From the NCBI RefSeq assembly GCF_049056525.1, contig NZ_JBHUPT010000034.1, forward strand, positions 62,001-126,000: a DNA stretch of 64,000 bases, read 5' to 3'. Numbering within the stretch: the stretch's first letter is position 1; every line of letters starts with the position of its first letter. Shown in pieces: positions 1 to 7,694 of this stretch. The DNA is from Leisingera coralii. GTDB lineage: Bacteria; Pseudomonadota; Alphaproteobacteria; Rhodobacterales; Rhodobacteraceae. A program made the translations under genes and the position numbers. The notes under the pieces are model-generated. The model ran no database searches and had not been told where the DNA came from. It saw only the letters and a program-made list of their open reading frames with translations.

Positions 1-1710
1 GACGGGCTGGCGCAGATGGTGCACCCGGACCACATGCTGCCGTTGGAAGAGGCGCATGAGATCCCGGAGTATGAGCCGGTCTACAGCCTGACCCACGGGG
101 TTTCACAGAAAACCATGTACAAGGCAGCGCAAAGCGCGCTGTCGCGGATGCCTGAGCTGGCGGAGTGGATCGATCCGGCGCAGATGCTGAAGGAAAACTG
201 GCCCGCCTGGCACGAGGCGCTGCAGTCCGCCCATGCGCCGCAAGGCCCGGATGACCTGAGTCCGCTGTCTCCGGCGCGGGCGCGTCTGGCCTATGATGAG
301 CTGTTCTCCCATCAGCTGACCCTGGCGCTGGCGCGGCAGACCGAACGCAAGGCCCGCGGGATCGAAAGCCATGCAACCGGACGCCTGCAGTCGCGCGTTC
401 TGAAGGCGCTGCCTTACAAGCCCACCAACGCCCAGGCGCGGGCGATCGAGGAAATCTCTGCCGATATGGCCTCGGCCAAGCGCATGAACCGGCTGCTGCA
501 AGGCGATGTGGGCGCCGGGAAAACCCTGGTTGCTTTCATGGCCTTGCTGGTCGCAGTTGAAGCGGGCGGGCAGGGGGTGATGATGGCCCCGACCGGGATT
601 CTGGCGCAGCAGCACATGGAGGGGCTCGCGCCGCTCGCTGAAGATGCCGGGGTGGTGATCGAGATCCTGACAGGCCGCGACAAGGGGGCTGAGCGCAAGG
701 CCAAGCTGGCGGCGCTCAAGCGCGGCGATATCCAGGTGCTGGTCGGCACCCACGCGGTGTTCCAGCAGGATGTGGAATTCCGCGACCTGCGCCTCGCGAT
801 TGTCGATGAACAGCACCGCTTCGGCGTGCGCCAGCGGATGGAGCTGGCAGAAAAGGGCAAGGGCGCCGATGTGCTGGTGATGACCGCAACGCCGATCCCG
901 CGCTCGCTGGCGCTGGCGCAATACGGCGACATGGATGTCTCGGTGCTGGATGAGAAACCGCCGGGGCGCAAGCCGGTCAAGACCGCGGTCATCAGCACCG
1001 AACGGATGCAGGAGGTGGTCGACCACTTGCGCAAGGCGATCGGCGAGGGGCGGCAGTGCTACTGGGTCTGCCCGCTGGTCGATGAGTCGGAGCTGAGCGA
1101 CCTGACCGCGGCGGAGGAGCGTTTCAAGCATCTGCGCGCGGTTTTGGGCGAGGGCACCGCCGGTCTGGTGCATGGCCAGATGCCGCCCGCCGAGAAGGAT
1201 GCCGCGATGGCGGCGTTCCAGGAGGGCAAGACCAAGGTTCTGGTGGCCACCACGGTGATCGAGGTTGGGGTGAACGTGCCCAACGCCTCGATCATGGTGA
1301 TCGAGCGGGCGGAGATCTTTGGCCTGGCGCAGCTGCACCAGCTGCGCGGCCGGGTGGGGCGCGGCAGCGCCGAGTCGACCTGCCTGCTGATGTATCAGCC
1401 GCCGCTGACCGAAGGCGGGCGCAAGCGGCTGGAGGTTTTGCGCGAGACCGAGGACGGCTTCCGGATCTCGGAAACCGACCTGCAGATGCGCGGCGCGGGC
1501 GACATGATCGGCACCGCGCAATCGGGCCTGCCGAAGTTCCGGATTGCCGACCTGGAGCGCCAGGCCGGGCTGATGGCGGTCGCGCAAAGCGATGCGCGGG
1601 CGCTGCTGGCAGCAGACCCCAAGCTGGAAAGCGCCCGCGGCAAGGCGGCGCGGGTGCTTTTGTGGCTGATGAAACAGGATCAGGCAATCCGTTTGATTAC
1701 AGTGGGTTAG
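1..1710 (+). CDS. recG: ATP-dependent DNA helicase RecG (5' end outside window)
   Basis: RecG is a superfamily 2 DNA translocase that remodels stalled replication forks and Holliday junctions. The frame is open from base 1, so the gene begins upstream; 569 residues are present, and with a family length near 690-700 the missing part is most of the N-terminal wedge domain. In the visible portion the Walker A motif GDVGAGKT lies at residues 168-175, the Walker B/DEQH box at 269-272 (followed by RFGVRQR), then the TATPIPRSLAL motif, and a C-terminal helicase lobe with QLRGRVGRG. The stop TAG is followed by an SOS-boxed small gene. Identification is secure; only the start cannot be judged. Confidence 0.97.
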   Translation, partial: DGLAQMVHPDHMLPLEEAHEIPEYEPVYSLTHGVSQKTMYKAAQSALSRMPELAEWIDPAQMLKENWPAWHEALQSAHAPQGPDDLSPLSPARARLAYDELFSHQLTLALARQTERKARGIESHATGRLQSRVLKALPYKPTNAQARAIEEISADMASAKRMNRLLQGDVGAGKTLVAFMALLVAVEAGGQGVMMAPTGILAQQHMEGLAPLAEDAGVVIEILTGRDKGAERKAKLAALKRGDIQVLVGTHAVFQQDVEFRDLRLAIVDEQHRFGVRQRMELAEKGKGADVLVMTATPIPRSLALAQYGDMDVSVLDEKPPGRKPVKTAVISTERMQEVVDHLRKAIGEGRQCYWVCPLVDESELSDLTAAEERFKHLRAVLGEGTAGLVHGQMPPAEKDAAMAAFQEGKTKVLVATTVIEVGVNVPNASIMVIERAEIFGLAQLHQLRGRVGRGSAESTCLLMYQPPLTEGGRKRLEVLRETEDGFRISETDLQMRGAGDMIGTAQSGLPKFRIADLERQAGLMAVAQSDARALLAADPKLESARGKAARVLLWLMKQDQAIRLITVG

Positions 1711-1740
1711 CCTGCGTTTCGGCGCGTGTTTCCCACTGAT

Positions 1741-1775
1741 GTTCCACTCCGTTCGCAAATGTTCTCAAAAAGTTC
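1741..1775 (+). promoter_or_regulatory. Candidate LexA (SOS) box with four phased GTTC half-sites
   Basis: GTTC occurs at 1741, 1751, 1761 and 1772. The last pair is an exact GTTC-N7-GTTC direct repeat (1761-1775), the LexA operator known for alphaproteobacteria such as Rhodobacter and Caulobacter. The two upstream GTTC copies are spaced 10 bp apart, on the same helical face. The array ends 83 bp before the start codon of the 40-residue gene at 1859, where an SOS promoter operator could sit. LexA binding is inferred, not shown. Confidence 0.6.
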
Positions 1776-1858
1776 TTTACAGCTGCGGCTGAAAATGAGA
1801 ACAAAGGGGCAACAAATTTGCCAAAGAGCGAAAAGACAGACTGGAGGAGGCCCGAGCA

Positions 1859-1981
1859 ATGTTTGCACAGATCAAGACCACGATTCAGAACGCCCATTCC
1901 ACCCTGCTGCAGGACGCCATCGGCGCGGCCTCGCTGATGGTGATGCTGGTGGCCGCGCTGCATTTGCCGGGCCTGCTCTGA
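1859..1981 (+). CDS. SOS-associated small membrane protein, 40 residues
   Basis: A 40-codon frame preceded by a very strong ribosome binding site, GGAGGAGG at 1843-1850, eight bases before ATG. The product has a polar N-terminus (MFAQIKTTIQNAHS) and a hydrophobic C-terminal half, residues about 16-40, ending HLPGLL; this reads as a single membrane span. No enzymatic motif. It sits directly after recG and behind a GTTC-N7-GTTC box, so SOS induction is likely. By analogy Caulobacter makes small SOS-induced inner membrane division inhibitors (SidA, DidA); whether this peptide does the same is speculation, as no sequence similarity can be claimed from here. A factor-independent terminator follows at 2137-2172. 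Confidence 0.72.
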   Translation: MFAQIKTTIQNAHSTLLQDAIGAASLMVMLVAALHLPGLL

Positions 1982-2136
1982 CCCGCCGTCCGTTTTCCTG
2001 AATGCCTTTGCTGTGCCGGGCCGGCCCTTTCCTGTCCCGGACTGCTCAAGGGATCAACCGCCTGTCCCGATCCCCGAATGGATTGCCTCAAGATCCAGCC
2101 TGGCCCGCCCGGGTCCCGCACAGCAGAGCATGACTG

Positions 2137-2172
2137 CCGCCGCCATCCTGCCCGGATGCGCGGCGGTTTTTT
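2137..2172 (+). terminator. Rho-independent terminator
   Basis: Stem CCGCCGC (2137-2143) pairs with GCGGCGG (2160-2166); inside it ATCC (2145-2148) pairs with GGAT (2154-2157). Six T follow at 2167-2172. It ends + strand transcription, most simply the transcript of the small gene at 1859-1981, leaving a 3' untranslated stretch of about 155 bases in which I see no further gene. Confidence 0.8.
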
Positions 2173-2272
2173 GTTGGACGGGCTGAGGCAGCAGCACATT
2201 CACCCTTGCAAAGCTGCAAGGGCGGGCGCGGGTTCTGCTGTTTATGGCAGTCAGTGACGCAGGGCGCCGGCG

Positions 2273-2725
2273 TCAGGCGCATTGCTCCTTGGCGGCGGTC
2301 TGCATGGCTTCCAGGGTGGCCTCCAGCGCCAGCATGATTGAGGCGTGGCGGTTCTTGAACTCGCGCGCGGGCTGCAGCACTTCCAGCCCGTCAAAAGGGG
2401 CCTCGGGCACCGGGCCGTCCTGGGTCAGCATGGCCTTCAATTGATCGCGCGCGGTCTCGACCTCTGCCAGCGTGCGGCCGATCACATTGGCGCCGACAAC
2501 GGCTGCCGAGGCCTGTCCCAGCGCGCAAGCCTTTACGTCCTGGCCGAAATCCGTGATCCGCCCGTCCTCGACGCTGATATCGACGGTGACGGTGGAGCCG
2601 CACAGCGGGGAGCGTTTCTTGACGGTGGCGTCCGGTGCCTCCAGCCGTTCGAGATGCGGAATATCCGCGGCCAGCGCCAGAATGCGCGAAGAATACAGCT
2701 TGATCAGATCGGATTCGCCAGACAT
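2273..2725 (-). CDS. NifU/IscU-like iron-sulfur cluster assembly scaffold protein
   Basis: 150 residues of the U-type Fe-S scaffold fold. The first two scaffold cysteines are present: Cys42 in SPLCGS and Cys67 in KACALGQASAA, each in its family context. The third ligand region reads NRHASIML at about 125-132, where IscU and SufU carry a cysteine; the only other cysteine is Cys149 at the end. The insert between Cys67 and the third site resembles SufU-type proteins. The role would be cluster assembly or sulfur transfer linked to SUF, with altered ligation. It is divergent from hisI with a 77-bp shared promoter region, and no suf gene is adjacent. Confidence 0.85.
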   Translation of the reverse strand: MSGESDLIKLYSSRILALAADIPHLERLEAPDATVKKRSPLCGSTVTVDISVEDGRITDFGQDVKACALGQASAAVVGANVIGRTLAEVETARDQLKAMLTQDGPVPEAPFDGLEVLQPAREFKNRHASIMLALEATLEAMQTAAKEQCA

Positions 2726-2802
2726 CGCTTTCCCGGGCTTTCCCTGCTTGGTGGTTCCCCATACATAGGGAGCCGAACAGCAGATGCAAAAGGTTTTTAG
2801 CC

Positions 2803-3162
2803 ATGTCCTTTGATCCCGCCAGCCTGACTTACAATGACGCGGGCCTGATCCCCTGCATTGCGCAGGACGAGGCCTCGGGCGAGGTGCTGATGATGGCCTG
2901 GATGAATGCCGATGCCGTCGCCCGGACGCTTGAAACCCGCCGGGTCACCTACTGGTCGCGCTCGCGCCAGGCGTTCTGGATCAAGGGGGAGACCTCGGGC
3001 CACGTGCAGGAGCTGGTGGATCTGCGGGTCGATTGCGACCGCGACTGCCTGCTGGCGCTGGTGCGCCAGACCGGGGCGGCCTGCCACACCAACCGGCGGA
3101 CCTGTTTCTATACCGCGCTGCGGGAGGGGGGCGAGGTCGAGCTGATGAAGCCGATGGAGTGA
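2803..3162 (+). CDS. hisI: Phosphoribosyl-AMP cyclohydrolase
   Basis: Opens the adenine ring of PR-AMP in the third step of histidine biosynthesis, in the cytosol. The 119 residues match the single-domain HisI type; no HisE pyrophosphohydrolase domain is fused. Family signatures visible include the N-terminal GLIPCIAQD, MMAWMNADA, TYWSRSR, the metal-binding DCDRDC-like segment (VDCDRDCLL) and CHTNRRTCFY near the C-terminus, which hold the conserved Zn/Mg ligands. It stands alone on the + strand and its stop is followed within 15 bases by a repeat hairpin that also covers the end of gluQ, so the two genes converge. Confidence 0.95.
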   Translation: MSFDPASLTYNDAGLIPCIAQDEASGEVLMMAWMNADAVARTLETRRVTYWSRSRQAFWIKGETSGHVQELVDLRVDCDRDCLLALVRQTGAACHTNRRTCFYTALREGGEVELMKPME

Positions 3163-3177
3163 GCCGCGCCCGCGGGG

Positions 3178-3228
3178 ACGGCCCTGCCGGGCCGTGCCTC
3201 CGGCGGGGATATTTTCAGCCAGAAGAAG
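3178..3228 (+). repeat. Hairpin plus conserved 33-nt block, copy 1
   Basis: ACGGCCC (3178-3184), loop TGCC, GGGCCGT (3189-3195) forms a perfect 7-bp stem. It is followed at once by a 33-nt block (3196-3228) beginning GCCTCCGGCGGGGATATTT. A second copy with an unrelated hairpin sequence but the same layout is at 57465-57523; the blocks agree at 30 of 33 positions. The block reaches into the 3' end of gluQ and encodes its last residues on the other strand. It may act as a terminator, as ATATTTT follows a short GC stem, or be a dispersed repeat. Confidence 0.7.
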
Positions 3229-4075
3229 CCGGCAGGCCCACCATGCCGCGGATGTCTTGCGGGGTGGCGCCCTCGGCGCGGTATTTGGCGATCGCGCGGG
3301 CGTCGTCGCGTTTGGCGAGCCGTTTGCCATGTTCGTCGCGGATCAGGCGGTGGTGGTGGTAGACAGGCGTCGGCAGGCCCAGAAGGCTTTGCAGCAGCAC
3401 GTGGATCTGGGTGGCCTCGAACAGGTCGGCGCCGCGCACCGCATGGGTGATGCCCTGGTCCGCGTCATCCGCCACCACCGACAGGTGGTAGGAGCTGCCC
3501 ATGCTGCGGCGCACCAGGATGATGTCGCCAACGCTTGAGATCAGCTGCTCAGGATCGAGCTGGCGGGTGCCGGCAAATTCCGGTCCGGTCTCGGTGAAGC
3601 TGCGCAGCCCAGCGGTTTGGACGGCCTTTTCCATGTTCAGCCGGACCACGTCACGGTCTGTGGCCTCACCGGGCGGGCGGCCGCGGCAGGTGCCGGGGTA
3701 GATGCGGCCGTCGGGGCCGAATTGCGGCACACCTTCCTGCGGCGCCCCGGCCGCGGCCTCGATATCAGCGCGGTTGCAGCCGCAAGGGTAGGTGAGCCCC
3801 ATCGCGGTCAGCCGGTCCAGCGCGGCGCGGTAGCGGGGCAGCCGCTCTGACTGGCGCATCACCGGCTGCGGCCAGGAGAGGCCGAGCCAGTGCAGGTCGT
3901 CATAGATCTGCGCTTCCCATTCGGGCCGGGCGCGGGACTGGTCGATATCTTCGATGCGCAGCAGGAAGCGGCCGCCCTCGGCCATGGCCATATCATGCGC
4001 CAGCAGCGCGGAATAGGCGTGGCCCAAGTGCAGCGGTCCGGTTGGCGACGGTGCAAAACGTGTGGTGAATGTCAC
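3215..4075 (-). CDS. gluQ: Glutamyl-Q tRNA(Asp) synthetase
   Basis: A 286-residue paralogue of the catalytic core of glutamyl-tRNA synthetase that attaches glutamate to queuosine 34 of tRNA(Asp). The class I HIGH motif appears as HLGH at residues 16-19 after RFAPSPTGPL, and the KMSKS-like loop is RLAKRDDA near residue 250. The anticodon-binding domain of full GluRS is missing, as expected. The C-terminal residues LPASSG are encoded by the conserved block of the repeat at 3178-3228, suggesting the repeat captured the stop region. The start overlaps the stop of the upstream methyltransferase gene by four bases (ATGA), so the two are translationally coupled. Confidence 0.92.
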   Translation of the reverse strand: MTFTTRFAPSPTGPLHLGHAYSALLAHDMAMAEGGRFLLRIEDIDQSRARPEWEAQIYDDLHWLGLSWPQPVMRQSERLPRYRAALDRLTAMGLTYPCGCNRADIEAAAGAPQEGVPQFGPDGRIYPGTCRGRPPGEATDRDVVRLNMEKAVQTAGLRSFTETGPEFAGTRQLDPEQLISSVGDIILVRRSMGSSYHLSVVADDADQGITHAVRGADLFEATQIHVLLQSLLGLPTPVYHHHRLIRDEHGKRLAKRDDARAIAKYRAEGATPQDIRGMVGLPASSG

Positions 4076-4686
4076 GCTTTCTCAATTACATAGACGGTGG
4101 ACTTGAGGTTGATGCCGGGAAGGTGGTCCCCGTGTTCCCGGAATAGCAGCCGTGCCGCCGAACAGTCCAGCCATTCATTGAGCTTGCCGGTATAGGCGCG
4201 GTCCTCCAGCGCGTGGTCGTTGTAGGAGAAGGCAAACAGCCCGCCGCGGTCCAGCCCGCGCATGATCACGTCAAAGGTTTCCGGCGGTGCTGCGCCGGTG
4301 CCCAGAACGCCGCAGCCGGCGATAGCGCGATAGGTTCCCGGCTTGACCGGCGTCTTATCAGTGACATCCAGCTGGTTCAGCTGCCGGTAGGCGCCTTTGG
4401 CGCGGGCTTGGGCCAGCATTTCCGGCGAGGGCTCCAGACCGTCGACGACGTTATAGCCGGCTGCACGCAGCGCCAGGCCGCACAGGCCGGTGCCGCAGCC
4501 GAAGTCGAGGACCGGTGCGTCCGGTTCCGGCAGGTATTTCCACAGCGCCGCGGCGATGCGCCCCGGCGTTGCATAACCGTTTTCCGCAATTTCAGCGTCA
4601 TACGAGGCGGCCCAGCGGTCATAGTGGTCACGGGTCGCGTCCTGGCTGGTAAGGCCATAGGATTTACCGAGGAATTTTTCACTCAT
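4072..4686 (-). CDS. Class I SAM-dependent methyltransferase
   Basis: 204 residues with a Rossmann methyltransferase core: motif I DFGCGTG at residues 61-67, an acidic motif II (DGLEPSPEML), and the post-motif segment FDVIMRGLDRGG. The N-terminal YDRWAASYDAEI pattern is common in small-molecule and quinone-type methyltransferases. The substrate cannot be read from the sequence. It overlaps gluQ by ATGA, so the pair is probably one operon; this hints at a link to tRNA modification but is not proof. Confidence 0.85.
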   Translation of the reverse strand: MSEKFLGKSYGLTSQDATRDHYDRWAASYDAEIAENGYATPGRIAAALWKYLPEPDAPVLDFGCGTGLCGLALRAAGYNVVDGLEPSPEMLAQARAKGAYRQLNQLDVTDKTPVKPGTYRAIAGCGVLGTGAAPPETFDVIMRGLDRGGLFAFSYNDHALEDRAYTGKLNEWLDCSAARLLFREHGDHLPGINLKSTVYVIEKA

Positions 4687-4719
4687 GCAATAATCCTAGA
4701 CCCGTGCTTTGTGCAGCGT

Positions 4720-6075
4720 CTAGGAAAAGTTTCCGAGCCACTCCTGCCAGACTGCCTTGGCGCGGTCGGTATAGGCCTTGTAGCGGTCCTTGCGGCCGCG
4801 GCGGCCGCCTTTGAGGCCGTCGACCGGGCGGAACAGGCCGAAGTTCACGTTCATCGGCTGGAAGGTCTTGGCCTCGGCGCCGCCGGTGATGTGGTGGATC
4901 AGCGCCCCCATGGCGCTGTCCTGCGGCACTTCGGGCAGCGCCTGGCCGAGGATCTCAGCCGCGGCCAGGCGGCCCGCCAGCAGGCCCATGGCGGCGCTTT
5001 CCACATAGCCCTCGACGCCGGTGATCTGGCCGGCAAAGCGGATGTTGGGCCTGGACTTCAGCCGCATCTGCGCATCCAGCAGGGTGGGCGAGTTGATGAA
5101 GGTATTGCGGTGGATGCCGCCAAGCCGGGCAAAGCTGGCGTTTTCCAGTCCCGGGATCATCTTGAACACTTCGGTCTGGGCGCCGTATTTCATCTTGGTC
5201 TGGAAACCGACGATGTTGAACAGTGTCCCCAGCGCGTTGTCGCGGCGCAGCTGCACCACGGCATGGGCTTTGACATCCGGCTGGTGCGGGTTGGTGAGGC
5301 CCACCGGCTTCATCGGCCCGTGGCGCAGGGTTTCACGGCCGCGTTCCGCCATCACCTCGATCGGCAGGCAGCCGTCGAAATATCCAGCGGTCTCGCCCTC
5401 GTGGAATTCGGTTTTGTCAGCTGACAACAATGCGTCGATGAAGGCCTCGTACTGGTCCCTCGTCATCGGGCAGTTGAGGTAGGCGGTGCGCTCTTCCTCG
5501 GTCTCGCCCTTGTCATAGCGCGATTGCATCCAGGCCTGGGACATGTCGATGCTCTCGGCATAGACAATCGGCGCGATGGCATCGAAGAAGGCCAGCGCCT
5601 CGGCGCCGGTCTCGGCCTGGATCGCCTTGCCCAGTTCCGGCGAGGTCAGCGGGCCGGTGGCAAAGATCCAATGGCCGTCCGCGGGCAGTTCGGTGATCTC
5701 CTCATAGGAGACCGACACATTCGGATGCGCCTTCAGCTTGGCGGTCACAGTTTCGGCAAAGGGGTCCCGGTCAACCGCCAGGGCGCCGCCGGCGGGCAGC
5801 CGGTGCTCATCCGCGGTGGTCATGATCAGCCCGTTTGCGGCGCGCATTTCCCAGTGCAGCAGGCCCACGGCGTTCTGCTCGTCATCATCCGAGCGGAAGG
5901 AGTTCGAACACACCATCTCGCCCAGGTTTCCGGTCTGGTGGGCAAAGGTTTCCACCTTGGGGCGCATTTCGTGGATTACCACCTGAACACCCATGTTTGC
6001 CGCCTGCCAGGCCGCTTCCGAGCCGGCCATGCCGCCGCCCACGATGTGCAATGTCTGTGCCGAATGATCTGTCAT
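4720..6075 (-). CDS. trmFO: Methylenetetrahydrofolate-tRNA-(uracil-54-C5)-methyltransferase (FADH2-dependent)
   Basis: TrmFO makes ribothymidine at position 54 of tRNA using methylenetetrahydrofolate and FAD instead of SAM. The N-terminal dinucleotide-binding motif is HIVGGGMAGSEAAW, followed by MCSNS-type (MVCSNSFRSDD) and other GidA/TrmFO family segments, and the C-terminus carries FGLFRPVDGLKGGRRGRKDR. Length is about 451 residues, normal for the family. An upstream in-frame GTG at 6084 adds three residues; I prefer the ATG at 6075. It is separated from the methyltransferase gene by 33 bp and may share its transcript. Confidence 0.93.
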   Translation of the reverse strand: MTDHSAQTLHIVGGGMAGSEAAWQAANMGVQVVIHEMRPKVETFAHQTGNLGEMVCSNSFRSDDDEQNAVGLLHWEMRAANGLIMTTADEHRLPAGGALAVDRDPFAETVTAKLKAHPNVSVSYEEITELPADGHWIFATGPLTSPELGKAIQAETGAEALAFFDAIAPIVYAESIDMSQAWMQSRYDKGETEEERTAYLNCPMTRDQYEAFIDALLSADKTEFHEGETAGYFDGCLPIEVMAERGRETLRHGPMKPVGLTNPHQPDVKAHAVVQLRRDNALGTLFNIVGFQTKMKYGAQTEVFKMIPGLENASFARLGGIHRNTFINSPTLLDAQMRLKSRPNIRFAGQITGVEGYVESAAMGLLAGRLAAAEILGQALPEVPQDSAMGALIHHITGGAEAKTFQPMNVNFGLFRPVDGLKGGRRGRKDRYKAYTDRAKAVWQEWLGNFS

Positions 6076-6427
6076 GCCCGCCACATAGGGCAGGGGACGG
6101 GCCTGTGCAACAGGCTTGGGCGCAGGTGGCTGCGGCAGAGCTGCCGCTAACTGCGCACATGCGCCGTCTGGGTGTCAGTTTGTCCGGGTGGCGGGGAAAT
6201 TTGGGGCCGCCGCTGCGGGAATGATCGGCCGGTGAGAGAGAACCGGTTGGAGGGACCCTTCCGCAGCAGCAGCCCAAATTGTGCAGGCCAGTGACTGTGC
6301 GCCGGCCTTGCCCAATCTTTGCCATCTTTCCGCCCGAATTAAAAGGCAGTTGGCTGGCTTCTTAAGGAAACAATATGTTCCGATTGGTAAACAAAGCCTA
6401 AAGTTCTCCGAAAATTTTCAGATAAAC
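6076..6427. other. Intergenic region without a recognisable gene
   Basis: About 350 bases between the start of trmFO and the stop of the crotonase gene. I see no credible coding frame. An inverted repeat GCGGCAG/CTGCCGC lies at 6132-6147 near the trmFO start. The part from about 6336 to 6427 is clearly AT-rich compared with the rest and has a weak GGAAACA...TGTTCC hairpin at 6366-6381, which may help end the crotonase transcript. Confidence 0.5.
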
Positions 6428-7213
6428 TTACTCCTGCCAGTCGGGCGTGCGTTTTTCGATAAAGGCGGCCATGCCTTCGATGGTGTCGCGGTACATCAGG
6501 TTCTCGACGATCACCCCGCTGGTATAGGCATAGGCCTGGTCCAGCGGCATCTGCAGCTGCTCGTAAAACGCCTGCTTGCCGATCTTCACCGCCGCGCCCA
6601 GTTTCGAGGCGATGGTTTCCGCCAGCTTGGTGGTTTCCGCCTCCAGCGCCTCCAGCGGCACGGCGCGGTTGGCCAGCCCCAGCTCCACCGCGCGGGCCGC
6701 GTCGATGAAACCGCCTGTTGTCAGCAGCTCAAAAGCCTGCTTGCGCGGGATATTGCGCGACAGCGCCACCATCGGGGTGGAGCAGAAGAGGCCGATGTTC
6801 ACCCCGTTGACGCCGAACCTGGTGCTCTCCGCCGCCACCGCCAGATCGCAGGACGCAACCAGCTGGCAGCCCGCCGCGGTGGCGATGCCATGGACCTGGG
6901 CGATAACCGGCTGGGGCAGGGATTGCAGCCCCGTCATCACGCTGGTGCAGCGGGCAAACAGATCTTGGAAATAGGCTTTGCCGCCGTCCTCAGACGCGCG
7001 GCCCGCGGTCATCTGCTTGATGTCATGGCCCGCGCAGAACCCTTTGCCGGTGCCGGACAGGATCACCACCTTGATGCTGCTGTCTTCGCGCAAGGCGTCG
7101 ATCTGTTCCTGCAGTGCCGCCAGCATCTCGTCCGACAGCGCGTTCAGCTTTTCCGGCGTGTTCATCGTCAGCCGGGCGATAGCCCCCGTGTCGCAACGTT
7201 CCAGAATTGCCAT
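6428..7213 (-). CDS. Enoyl-CoA hydratase/isomerase (crotonase) family protein, ECHDC3-like
   Basis: 261 residues with a complete crotonase fold. The oxyanion-hole segments are GKGFCAGHDIKQM (about 57-69) and AAGCQLVASCDL (113-123). At the place of the first catalytic glutamate of classical hydratase (Glu144 in the rat enzyme) this protein has Gly137 (FGVNGVNIG), while the second glutamate is kept as Glu162. The pattern, with VNIGLFCSTPMVALSRN, resembles the ECHDC3 subgroup, so hydratase activity is doubtful and another acyl-CoA reaction is possible. It is divergent from the thioesterase gene at 7272 with a 58-bp gap. Confidence 0.88.
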   Translation of the reverse strand: MAILERCDTGAIARLTMNTPEKLNALSDEMLAALQEQIDALREDSSIKVVILSGTGKGFCAGHDIKQMTAGRASEDGGKAYFQDLFARCTSVMTGLQSLPQPVIAQVHGIATAAGCQLVASCDLAVAAESTRFGVNGVNIGLFCSTPMVALSRNIPRKQAFELLTTGGFIDAARAVELGLANRAVPLEALEAETTKLAETIASKLGAAVKIGKQAFYEQLQMPLDQAYAYTSGVIVENLMYRDTIEGMAAFIEKRTPDWQE

Positions 7214-7271
7214 CTTGCTCTCCTCCCAAGGGTTGCGGCAACTCTAGTCAGCGCGAAGGGAAAGGAAAAGC

Positions 7272-7694
7272 ATGGCACTGGCATTTGATGTCGCAGGTCT
7301 GACGGACTACCTGCACGAGATCTTTCCGCAGGTGAAGGACGACTTTGCCATTGATGCGATGGATGAGCATGGCCTGCGGATGCGCCTGCTGACCGCGGAG
7401 CGGCACCTGCGGCCGGGCGGCACCGTGTCGGGCCCGTCGATGTTTGCGCTGGCCGACTGCGCGATCTATGCGCTGATCCTGTCGCGGCTGGGGCGCGAGG
7501 CGCTGGCGGTGACCACCAATTGCTCGCTGGATTTCATGCGCAAACCGGTCGCGGGCGCGGATGTGATCGCCGACGCGCGGCTCTTGAAGCTGGGCCGGGT
7601 TCTGGCGGTGGCCGATGTGCTGATGTACTCGGAAGGCCAGGATGAGCCGGTCGCCCGCGCCTCGATGACCTATTCGATCCCGCCCAAGCGTTAG
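7272..7694 (+). CDS. PaaI-family hotdog thioesterase
   Basis: 140 residues with the hotdog acyl-CoA thioesterase pattern: RHLRPGGTVSGPSMFALADCAIYAL contains the helix and acidic residue (Asp in LADCA) used in catalysis in the PaaI group, followed by TTNCSLDFMRKPVAGADV. These enzymes hydrolyse aromatic or acyl-CoA esters in the cytosol. Being divergent from a crotonase-like gene suggests that both act on acyl-CoAs, though the substrate is unknown. Its stop overlaps the convergent psd stop by four bases, so the 3' ends of the transcripts must be antisense to each other. Confidence 0.86.
   Translation: MALAFDVAGLTDYLHEIFPQVKDDFAIDAMDEHGLRMRLLTAERHLRPGGTVSGPSMFALADCAIYALILSRLGREALAVTTNCSLDFMRKPVAGADVIADARLLKLGRVLAVADVLMYSEGQDEPVARASMTYSIPPKR

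Noticed and set aside
103..1758. 551-codon antisense frame over recG
   Set aside because: Mirror of the codon bias of recG on the other strand; no family features.
1982..2136. Small RNA between the SOS peptide and its terminator
   Set aside because: A terminator follows, but no separate promoter was found; a 3' untranslated region explains it.
6076..6427. Gene in the 350-base gap after trmFO
   Set aside because: Only short frames with poor starts; no conserved pattern recognised.
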